Below, in pieces: positions 1 through 11,424 of a stretch of 64,000 bases of DNA. Source of the DNA: Siphonodentalium dalli (taxonomy: Eukaryota > Mollusca > Scaphopoda > Gadilida > Siphonodentaliidae); NCBI GenBank assembly GCA_032622095.1, contig CP136064.1:193039948-193103947 (forward strand), written 5' to 3'. The notes under the pieces are model-generated. The model searched no databases and was not told the origin of the DNA. It was given only the letters and a program-made list of their open reading frames with translations. The translations under genes and the position numbers were made by a program. The number at the start of each line of letters is the position of its first letter. Within the stretch, counting starts at the first letter, position 1.

Positions 1-505
1 ACGTGTATATTCAGAACGGCAAAATCATTTCCTTTCAAGAAAATTGTTGGTGCAATATAGACTCGAGAAAAATTGTCTCCAAGCTATTGAAAAGGCAAGA
101 TGTGCCGAAACCGGTAGAGCTGTATGTACATACATGTAATAAATATTCAACAATGAACGGATACCTTTCTTAATTTTTCAAACTATATATATATTTATCA
201 CATAATTTGCCCATAAAAGCAGTTTCATAATTATCAATAAGAGACACGTTTAATATCAGCGCGTGCGATGAATTGAATTGTTTATTAGCAAAGTCAACAT
301 CTAAGTTGCAACATGCCATACAACGTATTTACACAACATTATACAAACAATACACAACATACATATACATCAATAAATGAGTTCATCATATTATATGATA
401 TTGATAATAAATACAAATAATGCTAATACATTTGGGAATATGTTTTCTGAAATGGTTTAATTCATATAATATTTACATTATATATAATATAATGTAATAC
501 TTGCT

Positions 506-1162
506 TCATGGTAACTTTATAAACGCTAATTTTAAGAAAATGCTCACTCTTTTCAATATACTTATGTTAAGCAGTGACAGCAGTCTGTAGAATTTATTTC
601 TGTTAGGGTTTTCCCAGTAATACTTCGGTATATAGGTTTCTCGCAGATCGTTAAGTTCAGTACACAAAATAACAAAATGGTATTCATCACATACATTTTC
701 GCCACATAACGGGCATTTCGTGTCTTTACATGTACTTTTATTCCATCTGCATTGCTCTATCGGTAGTCTGTGATTGGCTGTTCTAAATTTCAGTAAATAC
801 GTAGCTAGATGAGATGGCATATATACTAAGTATCGGCTCAATCTGACAGAATCCTTTATGTTTCGATAAAATATGGCACGGCTTGAAATAGACATATTTA
901 GCATGCCGAAGAGGCAGCATGTGTGTTGCTCTATTAATTTCGCTTTCATGTGTTTCGTGTCTGTCTTGCTTAGTGGTGACTGATTCTGCCACGCACTTTC
1001 CATATTTACTTCTCGCAGAGTTTCTTTGATAAACGAAATCCATTTAATCTTGTTTTGTAGTATGGCATCACCATCATTGAGATATCTGAGTAGAAGGAAT
1101 ACATTTTCAAATACCGACGAATGACGTAACACAAAACAAAACGCATTTGTTGACACAAACAC
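506..1162 (-). pseudogene. LINE ORF2 C-terminal fragment (non-LTR retrotransposon relic)
   Basis: A 218-codon open frame whose C-terminal third has the arrangement CPLC-x8-H-x4-C followed by a stretch rich in LR and YY (LRETYIPKYYW). Established knowledge: a Cys/His knuckle followed by such a segment is typical of the region after the reverse transcriptase domain in many invertebrate non-LTR retrotransposons. No reverse transcriptase YxDD motif or endonuclease domain is present, so this is the 3' end of a 5'-truncated copy. The A+T-rich sequence at about 270-505 is probably its 3' UTR. The frame is open, which suggests a fairly young insertion, but a complete ORF is absent. It could alternatively be an exon of a host gene derived from a LINE. 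The first in-frame ATG need not be used. Confidence 0.6.
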
Positions 1163-2301
1163 CGTTTGAAGAGTTTATTATTACATAAAATGATCGTTAT
1201 TGATTAATTATTGATTAATTATTGATATTTATTGTTGCATATTGGCTGCTATCAATATTTACACAAATAGTATTAATTATTTCTTATAATTGCTCCTTTG
1301 GTCAACTTTGACTATCGGAAAATGAAAATATGCCGCTGAAAAAAATGTAATCGATATTAAAGTCTCATCCTTTCGGCAACATGGAATTGGTTTTAATTAC
1401 TTAAATGATTAATATAGTAATTTGCCTTTTATCTGTGATGAAATGAGAAATGATAATTGTCTTTTTTTGCTAACATTAAATTAAATAAATTAAGTAAAAT
1501 ACAGTGAAATTATTTTTTAAATTATTATTTATTACATTTTTGCGCACGTTGGCATCTCTCTGATTGCATTCTAGTTATCGTTGTTTTCGATGGATATTTC
1601 GCATTGCTTCGCGTTTATTTGATCATGTGATAAAAAGTATCTCACACTCGTCCTATTTTATACGTAATTTATCAACATCGTCCACTAAATTCTATTTGAG
1701 CCTCGGTAAACCTCGGCTCAAATCGAATTTAGTGAACTCGGTTGATAAATTCCGTATAAAATAGAAACTCATGTGAGATACCGACCTCTCTGTAAGTTGA
1801 ATAGTGACATGCGCTAATCCGACATATGGGTATTTCATACAGAATGCCAACAGAACACGGCCTCGATTTTAAATGCAACATTTCACAACGAGATCGGTAT
1901 GAGGGAGTTATCAAATGCATCGACGGGAATCACACACCCATCATAAACCTTGGTTGAAAAATGCAAACAAATTGAAGATTTGGTTGTGGGTTGGGGGGGG
2001 GGGGGGTAATGGAATTACGGCGTGACGTTAATTTATATGACAATTTTAGTCACTTATTTGTCCTGAACGTAGTCATGGTGGTATTTCAATTGAGAGAGAG
2101 TTTTCTCAAAGCATTCATATTAGGAGTGATTCCTAAAGTTCTGAAACCGGTGAAACAAGAGAAAGCAGTTTCTTCGCCTACTAACGACCAGTAATATTCA
2201 ACATATGTGGATATATGATCCGTAAATGGAAAAGATACGATACGGTACGATTTATTTGCATAAACACCAATAAAGGCAGTATGCTAACAATGCAATGCAT
2301 A
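1163..2301. other. no gene recognised
   Basis: A+T-rich sequence without a supportable ORF. Between about 1640 and 1785 there is an imperfect inverted repeat (the segment reading GTATCTCACACTCGTCC pairs loosely with ATGTGAGATACCG), centred on a short palindrome of the type GCCTCGG/CCTCGGC near 1700. It is probably a decayed foldback element. A run of about 15 G lies near 1994. Confidence 0.4.
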
Positions 2302-4095
2302 ATGAAAGTGTCAATGACACTGTAGCTCAATTTGGAAAGGGAATAATTTAATGTGTTACTGTCGATGGAGTTATTAGGAATGTGGAAAGTTGAATGTCTA
2401 ATACTAGTTTATCAACATGAAGAGATATATATATACATGTATATAAAAGTAAAATCTAAGATGGTTGCTGGCGGCTATGTTTTCCAACAATTCAAAAACA
2501 TTTGATATCTTTAGTCATGCAAAGAGTAGAATCCAAAATGGCCGCTGGCAGCCATGTCTTAATGCCGAATATCCCCAAAATGACTCGTTCCCATCTACAT
2601 GTCAATTTCAATAGCCATGACAAATTTTATGATGATCAGACTAAAGGTACGACCTGTAGCCCATGCTAAAGTCATACAAAGTCATACAAAGAGTAAAATC
2701 TAAGATGGCTGCCGGTGGCCATGTTTTTTGGCCGAATGACCCCAAAATAACTCGTTCCCATTTACAAGTCAATATTAACACCCACGACAAATATCATGAT
2801 GATCAGATGAACAGTACGACCTGTAGTCCGTGCTAATGGATTGAATTATGAAATCCAATATGGCCGCTGGCAGCCATGTTTTTTGTCCGAATAACCCCAA
2901 AATGACTCGTTCCCATCTACATTCCAATTTCAACAGCCATTAAAAAATTTATGATGATCAGACTAAAGGTACGACCTGTAGCCCATGCTAAAGGATTTAG
3001 TCATACAAAGAGCAAAATCCAAGATGGCTGCTGGCGGCCATGTTATTTGGCCGAATGACCCCAAAATGACTCGTTTCCCATCTACATGTCATTATTAACA
3101 TTCTTGACAAATTTTATGATGATCAGACTAAAAGTAGGACATGTAGCCCGTGCTAAAGGATTTAGTCATACACTATTATTAAGAGTAAAATCCAAGATGG
3201 CTGCTGGCGACCATGTTTTTTTGGCCGAATGACCCCAAAATTACTCGTTCCCATCTACAGTCATTGTTAAAGGTACTCAATCCGATAAAACTCCTCTCAA
3301 TTACTATTTCAATGGCTTCGGGGGTAAAAAAATATTTGATTCGAGTCGAGGAAGTCACCCATCAAAGCTCAGATTTGTTAGATATCGATTTTAGAATCTA
3401 TTATTTTTCATTATCGGGAATACTATCTGGCCCAGAACTCAGTCGAAATTGCGTTATTATGACCACTTGATTTTAGAGTTATCCATCCTTGTCTGTTTGA
3501 ATAGATTTTGGTGTACACATCCCGAGCAGATTAAGGCAGTTGAAGGCAATTATTAGTACTCATCTCGAGTAAATAACAAATTTCAAAAATAAATATCTAA
3601 TAACTCTGAGCTTTGTTTGATGGGTTCCTCGACTCGAATCAAATATGTTTTACCCCCAAAACCAAAGAAATAGTAATATAGGACCCTCTGATCGGATTGT
3701 TGTTGTTGGAATCTGTTGAGATGGGGACCCTCTGTTCGAATTGAGTACCTTTAATATCCATGATAAATTTTATGATGATCAGACTAAAGGTACGACCTGC
3801 AGCCCGTGCTAAGGAATTTAGTCGTACAAAGAGTAAAATCCAAGATGGCTGCTGGTGGCCATGTTTTTTGGCCGAATGACCCCAAAATTACTTGTTCCCA
3901 TCTACATGTCAATATTATCATCCATGACAAATTTCATGATGATCAGACGAACAGTACGACCTGTGGCCCGTGCTAATGGATTAAATTTTGAAATCCAAGA
4001 TGGCCACTGGCGGCCATGTTTTTTGTCCGAATGACCCCAAAATGGTTCGTTCCCATCTACATTCCAATTTCAACAGCCATGACAAATTTTATGAT
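2302..4095 (-). repeat. Array-type element, copy A (about 160-base units, minus orientation)
   Basis: About seven to eight imperfect tandem units of roughly 155-165 bases, each containing AAGATGGCTGCTGGCGGCCA, a NNGGCCGAATGACCCCAAAA block, a CTCGTTCCCATCTACAT block and TATGATGATCAGAC. Units begin near 2461, 2539, 2704, 2862, 3023, 3198, 3845 and 3999. The left edge at 2302 is a short palindromic end containing GTGTCAATGACAC, which recurs at the edge of copies B (12.85 kb) and C (44.0 kb). A Kolobok-like MITE interrupts the array at 3267-3754. The tandem core with a unique palindromic end resembles the pearl/Helitron-like repeat carriers known from bivalves, but the superfamily is not proven. 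Short ORFs in it are by-products. Confidence 0.75.
3267..3754. mobile_element. TTAA-flanked MITE nested in array copy A (Kolobok-like)
   Basis: The sequence between two TTAA tetranucleotides (3267-3270 and 3751-3754) has inverted ends reading AGGTACTCAATCCGA and its near-complement TTCGAATTGAGTACCT. Inner sub-terminal arms also pair (TTTGATTCGAGTCGAGGAAG against CTCGACTCGAATCAAA). It interrupts one unit of the surrounding array exactly where sister units read CATTATTAACATTC, so neighbouring units act as empty sites. A TTAA duplication with ends beginning AGG fits Kolobok better than piggyBac, whose ends begin CCC. No transposase frame is present. Confidence 0.8.
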
Positions 4096-4479
4096 TAATT
4101 ATATTAATGCACGAATCATACATTTATCCAATTAGGGGTAACTTTCGGTGATTATTAAGTGCAGACACGAGTGAAAGTATCCCCACACACAACACCTCGA
4201 AGTGTGGTACTATTTCTATATTTTTTTGTCATTTATTTTATGAGGCAGCTACAGTGACGATAATGTTTGTTGAATATGCATGGAAAAACAATTTGTATTG
4301 CATAAACCACAGTGTCACCATTTATTTCGTGTGTGTTCCGGTGTGGCTATAAGAAATGCGACAAAGACAACGCTTGTTGTATGAGTAGGGTATTCGAATC
4401 CTATATTTATGAGAATTACCAGTTTGCAAATTGCTCTCGGTCCACGGTATGCGGTTGCAAATGTAATGTGGTTTTGTCC

Positions 4480-4610
4480 TTAAAGGTTGACTGGACACTA
4501 AACATGGCTCAAATTCATTCATTTCTTGCATATATTATGTTGAGTATAAAATAAGATGGTCCTATATATAAATGATCGGATGTAGTGTATAGTACCTCTT
4601 TATATAATGT
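4480..4610. mobile_element. Fragment of TTAA MITE family B
   Basis: It starts at a TTAA (4480-4483) and contains CATGGCTCAAATTCATTCAT and a GCATATATTATGTTGAGTAT block shared with the complete member at 39341-39535 and with 49943-50180. The left half is shortened and the right end is decayed (CCTCTTTATATAA). The small ORFs across 4312-4554 partly lie in this repeat and are not taken as genes. Confidence 0.55.
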
Positions 4611-6089
4611 ATGTATACATGTGATAATTTTAGTCCTGCATGCTGCATATACCACTGACATTTTAAAACGAACCGTACGTGGACACTACTAAAGAGACGA
4701 TTTTGAGTAAGCGACCTCCTTCCTGGAATCGGGGAGCTAAATGTGTTCTAGAGTCGGGGAGCGAGTACACCGTGGAATGCTAAAGGTGAAGGTAACTGAA
4801 GAATGACCTTCACCTGATACATGCGACACGTTATTAAAGGATGACATCGCGTTTATTTGATTTGTACATAATATCTAAATAATTTAAACTGGTGAATGAA
4901 TGGGGGAACGGATTTTTGTGAGCGGGAAATGTATTTAACTAGCTGTTGTAGATCTGGGTTTTTCCAGATCAAATTTGGCTGTGAGATAGCCCTGTCATAC
5001 ACTTGGGGATTTATTTTAAAAAGTAAACACATGACCTATGATTTTTCTTGCATTTTCGTGATCAACTGGTGTCAATCTAGCTGGGTAAACATCACTGGTA
5101 TGGCCTGCAGGCTTCGATTCAGCGAATTTGGCCGAAACGTTAACACTGTCGCCTATGGGAAACCATTTAGTTCCGTGATTCCTATCCTTTGGTCGAAGGT
5201 ACAAGATAAATTCAGTGTCATGACATCCTGTGGGAGGAAAGAGAACTCTACATATAATGGAGCTTGGATATGTAAATAATCAAATTGTTTCACCCAAACC
5301 CTTGGGTGTTTATTTCACACCACTTTCTGGGATAACCTGTGTGTCGACTGAGAACATGCGTGCCAATTGAGGAGAACACGCGAAGGATTTGTGTAAATGT
5401 TAGCCCAAACGACATTTCGAAGTAACGACTGCTTTGTTGTTTATTTCGAGGAATAATACCGCATCATATGAATTCAGCCCAAATATATTGACAGGTGTCA
5501 AGGGTCTAACTCTATACTGAGCAATAAAAAACTAATATAATAAATACCGAGTATATTTAATTTTAACGCCAATGGGTCGTTTATGTGCGTTTAAGAGTGT
5601 ATTTATGCTTAAAGCAAAGTGAAATAACGATCTTAAAATGAATTGGCCGGTATATTTTATTAGTTATCAGGGTTACCAGGGTCGTAGTTGCATAAATTAC
5701 AATATATTTTTATGCTAAGATAATTGCGTGGTAATTTGTTAGTTAATGGATTGATCGGTGATCATGTTAACACAAATCCCATATATGGACATTCCAAATA
5801 TGGCAGGTGACTTGCGCATGCGCAAAACAGATACAATGGTCTAATTCGCGGAGGCGATGTGCATTTTAATTCTTTCATTACGACTGTTTTGGCGTCCTAA
5901 TCTATTAAAATATTCTTCTATATCTTGGAAGGTGTTCTGGAAGGATTATTTCAATATGTGTATATCGGATTAACCTTCCAAAAAGATGAGTTTGACGCCT
6001 GTATTTCTTGGCATGAATATTAACGAGCGCTCGTCTGCAAGTAGGTCATCTGGATTCGGAATTGGCGTGTTTTTGTGAAAATGTCAAAT
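4611..6089. other. no gene recognised
   Basis: A 127-codon frame (4896-5279) and an antisense 62-codon frame overlap at 5016-5204. Neither has a recognisable domain, and both could be remains of a transposon or chance. No promoter or splice pattern supports them. Confidence 0.3.
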
Positions 6090-6430
6090 TCAATTTCTTC
6101 CATCTAAAACATAATTACGCGCTGGACTCGGTCATTTTAGGAACATATATGTATCACACGCACATACACCAAGTCTCAGCCTAAAAGTTTGATAAATGAC
6201 AGTTTTATCGACATAAATCTATGTTAATGGTAAATTCCATGTTAAAATTTAAATTTTATCATTGAAAAAAATTCATTTCTTCCATCTAAAACATAATTGC
6301 GTGCTGTACTCTGTCATTTTACGAATATGTATCTATCCCACCAACACACTCCAAGTCTCAGCTTAAAATTTTGAAAAATGACAGTTTTATCGACATAAAT
6401 CAATTTTAATGCCAATAATGGCAAATGGAG
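6090..6430. repeat. Tandem duplication, about 182-base unit
   Basis: Two diverged copies begin at about 6090 and 6272. Both hold TTCCATCTAAAACATAATT, CCAAGTCTCAGC and ATGACAGTTTTATCGACATA in the same order. Roughly 10-15 percent divergence by eye. The short ORF on the minus strand here is a by-product. Confidence 0.8.
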
Positions 6431-6560
6431 AGTTAAATAAATTTTAGGCCAATTAGGGCCCTGCGAATGTTTTCTGACCTGTTCTATATTGGTCACTAGA
6501 GTTCATATTTGACCGGTTACACCTGATAATTATGCTACAGTATAGTCGCGTTACTTTATA

Positions 6561-7470
6561 GGTCAACATTGGTCATTATCACCGGACAAATTTATTTTGG
6601 TCTATCGTATCAACCCCTATTTTCTCCCGCGCGTAGCCTGACTACCGCTATTCTCAAAGTAATTGACCAGAAAAACGGGGTGATACCCCGGTCATGACCA
6701 CGGTGATACCGGTAATAAACGGTAGCTGTATCGAGGCGGTCATGGCAGTGGAATTACGGTATTGGGCGATGATACCGCGGTCTTTTAGCGGGCACCGCAT
6801 TAATTTTTTTGAATACCGCAGTGATTTTCATGGAACACTTTGAGGGGAGGTATTTACTCCCACATACGTTAACAAGCGGTATCAGTACCGCGGTATTGGA
6901 GGATACCGCGGTATAGTACCGCAGTATTAACGGGGTGACACCACGTTGCTGGTGGTCAATTACTTTAAGTATAGCGGTAAGTGTCAACATTGGTCATTAT
7001 CGCTCCACTAATTTGTATCGTTTCATCGGTATGAATTCCATATCCAATTATCCACATATAACCAACCCAACCTCTAATCCCGGTCCAATTTATTTATTTC
7101 TTTCATCGGTATATTCACGTAACGTAATATTTTATCACGTGATATTTGTACTTATATGTCTATGGTATTACTATAGTATACTGTATACGTATATCAATTG
7201 CTATTCCTATCTATATAATCCTGGTGCCATCTATAGAGATAGATAATTTCAGACTCGGTACAAACCACTTTTTCTCCGAGTCCATATAACCAATTTAACC
7301 CAACATCTTATAGATGACTATTCTGGCACTATATAGAGATGTCAGACTAAGATTCTGACACCCCCCTATTTTATAGCCATGTTGCAACAGTAGAGTTCAG
7401 ATGCATATTATGTCAACATCGGTCGTTATCGCTCTACAAATTTATATCGGTTCAACCCTTAGTTCCCTGT
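6561..7470. repeat. Three spaced direct repeats (GTCAACATTGGTCATTATC type)
   Basis: The block GTCAACATTGGTCATTATC, followed by a similar 50-60 bases, occurs at about 6562, 6983 and 7412, spaced about 420-430 bases. The first spacer is largely the CCGCTAT foldback element at 6645-6977. This looks like a tandem unit later invaded by, or built around, a mobile element. Confidence 0.6.
6645..6977. mobile_element. Foldback MITE with TA flanks, rich in ATACCGCGGTAT motifs
   Basis: The ends are inverted over about 25 bases with two or three mismatches (left CCGCTATTCTCAAAGTAATT, right complement CCGCTATACTTAAAGTAATT). A TA dinucleotide lies directly outside each end, as in Tc1/mariner-type insertions. 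The interior carries many short palindromes of the form GGTACCGCGGTA / ATACCGCGGTAT, which could pair extensively. No transposase. Confidence 0.65.
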
Positions 7471-7740
7471 ATCGCCCACCCCTCCCTCAGTTTATTTTTT
7501 CAGTTGTATTATAGTCTCATTACGTACACATTTTATCTTTTCTAACTTTTGCTTCAACGCGTTGAGTTCCGCTGCAGACAATATAAAACTGACAACATTT
7601 TGAAATGTAAGCAGGCTTCAAACTCATCTTATCCAAGAAAAACTCTGGTTACATAAGAAATTTGTGTATAAGGTGTACGCGCATTTGTCGCGTTAAAAAC
7701 AAAAGGTCCCAAGTCAAGGTCCAAATCCCCAACACACTGA

Positions 7741-8283
7741 TGTGAGGTTTAACTCCATCTACATACAGTAATGTCCAAAGTAATTGATCACTTAACCACA
7801 GCAAAATAATGGGTATTTTTTCATGATTTTAAATCCTGAAAAATTACCCATAATTCTGCTGTGGTTAAGTGGTCAATTACTTTGGGCATTACTGTAACCA
7901 ATATAAGGATTTGAGGTGTAATAATAACTCAATCCTCATACAGTAATGTCCAAAGTAATCGACCACTTAACCACAGCATAATTATTGGTAATTTGTCAGG
8001 ATTTTAAATGCTGAAAAAATACCCATAATTCTGCTGTGGTTAAGTGGTCAATTACTTTGGGCATTACTGTAACCAATATAAGGATTTGAGGTGTAATGAT
8101 AACTCAATCCTCATGCAGTAATGTACAAAGTAATTGACCACAGCTGAATAATGGGTAATTTGTCAGGATTTTAAATGCTGAAAAATTACCAATAATTCTG
8201 ATGTGGTTAAGTGGTCAATTACTTTGGGCATTACTGTAACCAATATAAGGATGTGAGGTTTAATGAGAACTCCATCCACATAA
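7741..8283. mobile_element. Tandem array of three mariner-like MITEs plus shared spacers
   Basis: Three palindromic elements occupy 7766-7894, 7941-8069 and 8116-8236. Each starts CAGTAATGTCCAAAGTAAT and ends with the complement (ATTACTTTGGGCATTACTG). The outer flanks are TA, except the left flank of the third copy, which is changed to TG. Each MITE is separated by the same 44-46 base spacer containing CCAATATAAGGAT and ACTCAATCCTCA. Spacer plus element makes a unit of about 175 bases, so the array arose by tandem amplification of one insertion with its flank rather than by three independent insertions. A single related element sits in intron 5 of the CCDC14-like gene (28770-28908). Each copy would form a near-perfect hairpin as RNA. 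Confidence 0.85.
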
Positions 8284-9244
8284 CTAATAAATATGTGTGA
8301 AAATTAAACCAAAAAAAATAAATTCCATGATGGCGTCCAATATGGACTGCCTAATTCTGCTCCAAAACATGTTTATTGAATATATGGTTGTTTATTGGGG
8401 GAAACTGATTATTTCAATGATATTTTCATTAACTGCATCGGATCCAAAACCCGACTTACGGGAGCTCGCTTCGTGCACGACTGTATCTTAAGCATATGTG
8501 CATATTTAATGAGCCAACAATTGGAATCCAAATAGAGAAGATTGGCACGTCGACCCTGCGCATAGACATCATTGATGATCTCTATGGGAATCAAAATTGA
8601 CATTTAATAGACAATTTCGATTAACCGCAATAACTTAAGGAATCTCTAATTATGATTAAGCCCAAATGAGAATGCAATAAGACATTTCTTATTACCCTTA
8701 ACCGCAATTACTTCCCATTGCACTTTAGCACAATTAATATCTCTCCCCCCCCAACAGCTTATCAATACCACTCAGGACAGTGGGTGTTTTTCCTCAATTA
8801 ATTGAATTTCTTGTTAGTGACCATAAATCTATACCTTCGGTTTTGCCGAATAACCGAACAAATGTTGTCAACTGTTTCCACGTTTATTCTCACTTATACC
8901 GTGTTTATATCCGTTTTATCCTATTTGTTGTTGTGTATTGCATTACTTTGATAAAGTCTGCGCTTGTGTTATTCTCACAAAAGGTAATGCGTATTTACAT
9001 TTCACAATTCCGCCTTACAGTCTGCGAGTGCGACGGAAAAAATTTCCACATGTCCGAGCGCCATTGGCATTGATTCCTTAAATACGAGACTATTTAATCG
9101 AATGAGGTCAAATATTCGCATATAACTTGACTCATATGTTATTCTGCACAATTCTGGCCAGTGCCGACTTTCATTTCGTATTACTTTCGTTTTTATCGAA
9201 ATATAACCGTTTTCTATGGAGATTCCCATGTAAATTTGTTCAAC
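8284..9244. other. no gene recognised
   Basis: Several overlapping 60-100 codon frames exist on both strands (for example 8780-9073 and 9002-9247) but none shows a domain or consistent splicing. A C run lies at about 8743. Nothing supportable. Confidence 0.3.
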
Positions 9245-10195
9245 CAAAAAAATTCATAGTTTTGCCAATTTCAAGCTACTTTATAGCATGGTCAGGGCAT
9301 AATCTGGCCTATCGAGTGATGGTAGACGTTCCTTCAGTGTGCACAACAAATATTTGGTCCCAACGAAGCAGGCTAAAATCCTGAAATTTGTCAATTGACT
9401 TTGAGTGTGAAGAAAATATTCATTTAAACTTCCAAAATTGGTTGAAATATGCTCAACAACATTCAGTTGAATGGTGACATTATTTATAGTCACCGACTAA
9501 CTTCCACGATGAATAAAATTTGTTTTTATTGATGACAATTATGTCGCGAGTCATAAAAATGTTAATTTTCTGAAGAAAAAAAATTCATTGTTTCGCCAAT
9601 TTCAAGCTAGTATTGAGCATGGTCAGGCCATTACATATAATGATTAAGATTGCTAAAGAACTGAAATAATGAAATGGGAAACTTTTACTGACATCTGGTA
9701 AGGATTGAGGAGCAGATGCTAGAGGCCCCCACCCCCACCCCCATGGAAGACGGAATACCACTTAACACAGAAGTTGGAATACGGAATACCATATGGAATA
9801 CATACAAATATATGAAAACTTCATTTTTTGGAAGGTCGGCGTACGAATACCGGTATTTTTGGAATACCGAATACCTCCTAACAGAGGGGCCGGAAATACC
9901 GCGTACCTCATAACAGGGCATGGAATACGGCATACGAAAAAGGGGGGTGGGGGCCTCATGCTATGGAGCCTCCGAGCCTCCCAATATATTGTCTGCTCCA
10001 CATCTCAATAGAATTCAACAACATTCAGTTGAATGGTGACATTATTTATAGTCACCGACTAACTTCCACGATGAATCAAATTTGTTTTTATTGGTGACAA
10101 TTTATGTCGCGAATCATAAAAATGTAAATTTTCTGAAGAAAAAAAATTCATTGGTTTGCGAATTTCAAGCTAGTTTATAGCGAACATGGGAACCA
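9245..10195. repeat. Diverged direct repeats, about 560-base period
   Basis: The segment CAACATTCAGTTGAATGGTG through GCCAATTTCAAGCTAG occurs at about 9455-9630 and again at about 10015-10190. A third partial copy of its 3' part is at about 9245-9300 (TTTTGCCAATTTCAAGCTAC). The copies are about 95 percent alike by eye. The second spacer contains the GC-rich MITE at 9722-9957, which therefore inserted into the repeat. Confidence 0.75.
9722..9957. mobile_element. Short MITE with GAGGCCCCCACC ends and 6-base flank repeats
   Basis: The ends GAGGCCCCCACCCCC and GGGGGGTGGGGGCCTC are inverted, and ATGCTA lies immediately outside both (9716-9721 and 9958-9963). The interior repeats GGAATAC/GAATACC many times in both orientations. 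A 6-base duplication does not fit the common hAT (8) or Tc1 (2) signatures, so the superfamily is left open. Frames of 65-82 codons here read through these GGAATAC repeats and are not genes. Confidence 0.6.
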
Positions 10196-10412
10196 AGGTA
10201 CAATTTATGCCATTTAGGCACACTTCAGAGTGAAATCTGGGCTTATATTTCGGCGAGAATCCAAATCTAGATTCTCGCAAATTACCCTGGATTCTCATGA
10301 AAAAGTATATATGGATTCTCGCAAAATCAGATGAAATATATGCCCTAGTGGAAATATAGCAAATCGTTTAATGCTTTAGAATTTTTTTTTTCGGAGATTT
10401 ATATATATATGT

Positions 10413-10805
10413 TTAAAGACATATTATGGAATTTGTCGGGAGCGAGAAATTGATAAGTTAGTGCTCAGGCACTTTTCCAACGTGGGGAATGTTATCATTC
10501 TACTAACATCACTGAAAATTTCCAAAAAGATCTACCACACCACTTCATATAGAACATCGTCTGAACTACTCCAAATTGTAAATATTTACATCTCGATTCG
10601 GGGCGCAACTATCGGCTGTAATTAAACAAAAATCATTTTGCCATCGAGAGTCATTGCATTTAACTAATATATAAGAATGACGTTGTGTAACATCCATTTG
10701 GATTAATATTCGTAACAAATAACTACTTTGAGAAAGATTATTCTTAATTTCTATTTATTTGATCACTCTGCCCGGTGTCTGCCGGAGTGTTTCACATCAC
10801 TTTAA
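10413..10805 (+). mobile_element. TTAA MITE family C, member 1
   Basis: Bounded by TTAA at 10413-10416 and 10802-10805. It shares ordered blocks with members at 40842-41217 (opposite orientation) and 43122-43414: AGACATATTATGGA at one end, TGTAAATATTTACATCT and GATTCGGG in the middle, and CCGGAGTGTTTCACATCACT at the other end. The two termini are not clearly inverted, so the family is defined by shared sequence and the TTAA boundaries. Confidence 0.65.
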
Positions 10806-10905
10806 TCAAGGAAGACTGTTAAGAAAAACTGCATTTCAAGACCACCAAACAACTTTCCTTTTTAGGGCCACCACATCTTCCAAATATGTACTTCTTCCAT
10901 TTTGC

Positions 10906-11097
10906 TATCAAAGACCGAAAAATGTCGTTAAACTAGAGATCCAAATACCCCCTAAGGGCCCCTCTATCTTGAGATATTAAAGACCGAAAAATGTCGTTAA
11001 ACTATAAAGACCGAAAAATGTCGTTAAACTAGAGATCCAAATACCGCCTATATCTTGAGATATTATAAAGACCGAAAAATGTCATTAAACTATTAAT
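10906..11097 (+). repeat. Short direct repeats AAAGACCGAAAAATGTCGTT
   Basis: The block AAAGACCGAAAAATGTCGTT followed by AAACT occurs at about 10911, 10980, 11003 and 11071. Degenerate copies lie at about 11402 and 12856 beyond the SINE and array copy B. Spacers repeat AGAGATCCAAATACC and ATCTTGAGATATTA. The outer copies suggest that the SINE and array copy B landed within an older array of this motif. Confidence 0.7.
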
Positions 11098-11392
11098 TGT
11101 TGTTGCTGTTGTTTATTAGGGTTTATCGTCATTCTAGCCGCTAGGCCACACACGACGTTGTCAATTTTACGGGTTGAGGAAAGACCACGCAGAGGCTCAA
11201 TTTCACCGGGAAGTTGTTCCACTGCGTGTAGAAACCATGGACCCCCGGAAAGCAATTGACAAACTTGCCCAGATACACGATTCCGGTCACCCTCCCTATG
11301 GTGGGGTTAGAACCAGCTTCGTCAGCGCTGGACGGCCTGGGACGACGTAATACACCTGGCACTCTACCGACTGGACCACCGGGGGCCCCTAT
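11098..11392 (-). mobile_element. tRNA-derived SINE
   Basis: Read on the minus strand, a head at about 11380 contains TGGTCCAGTCGG, close to the RNA polymerase III A-box consensus TRGCNNAGYNGG. GGTTCTAACCCC (plus-strand 11303-11314) matches the B box GGTTCRANNCC except at one position. Box order and spacing fit a tRNA-related promoter. The body runs to a tail with CTAATAAACAACAGCAACAA near 11098. There is no cloverleaf complete enough to be a tRNA gene. The 73-codon frame inside is a by-product. Confidence 0.7.
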
Positions 11393-11424
11393 TAAACTGT
11401 TAAAGACCGAAAATGTCGTTAAAT

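Noticed and set aside
2117-4100. CRISPR-like array
   Set aside because: Units are about 160 bases with no alternating short repeat and unique spacer, and the organism is eukaryotic.
11141-11362. tRNA gene near 11.3 kb
   Set aside because: A and B boxes are recognisable but spacing, length and lack of a cloverleaf fit a SINE, not a functional tRNA.
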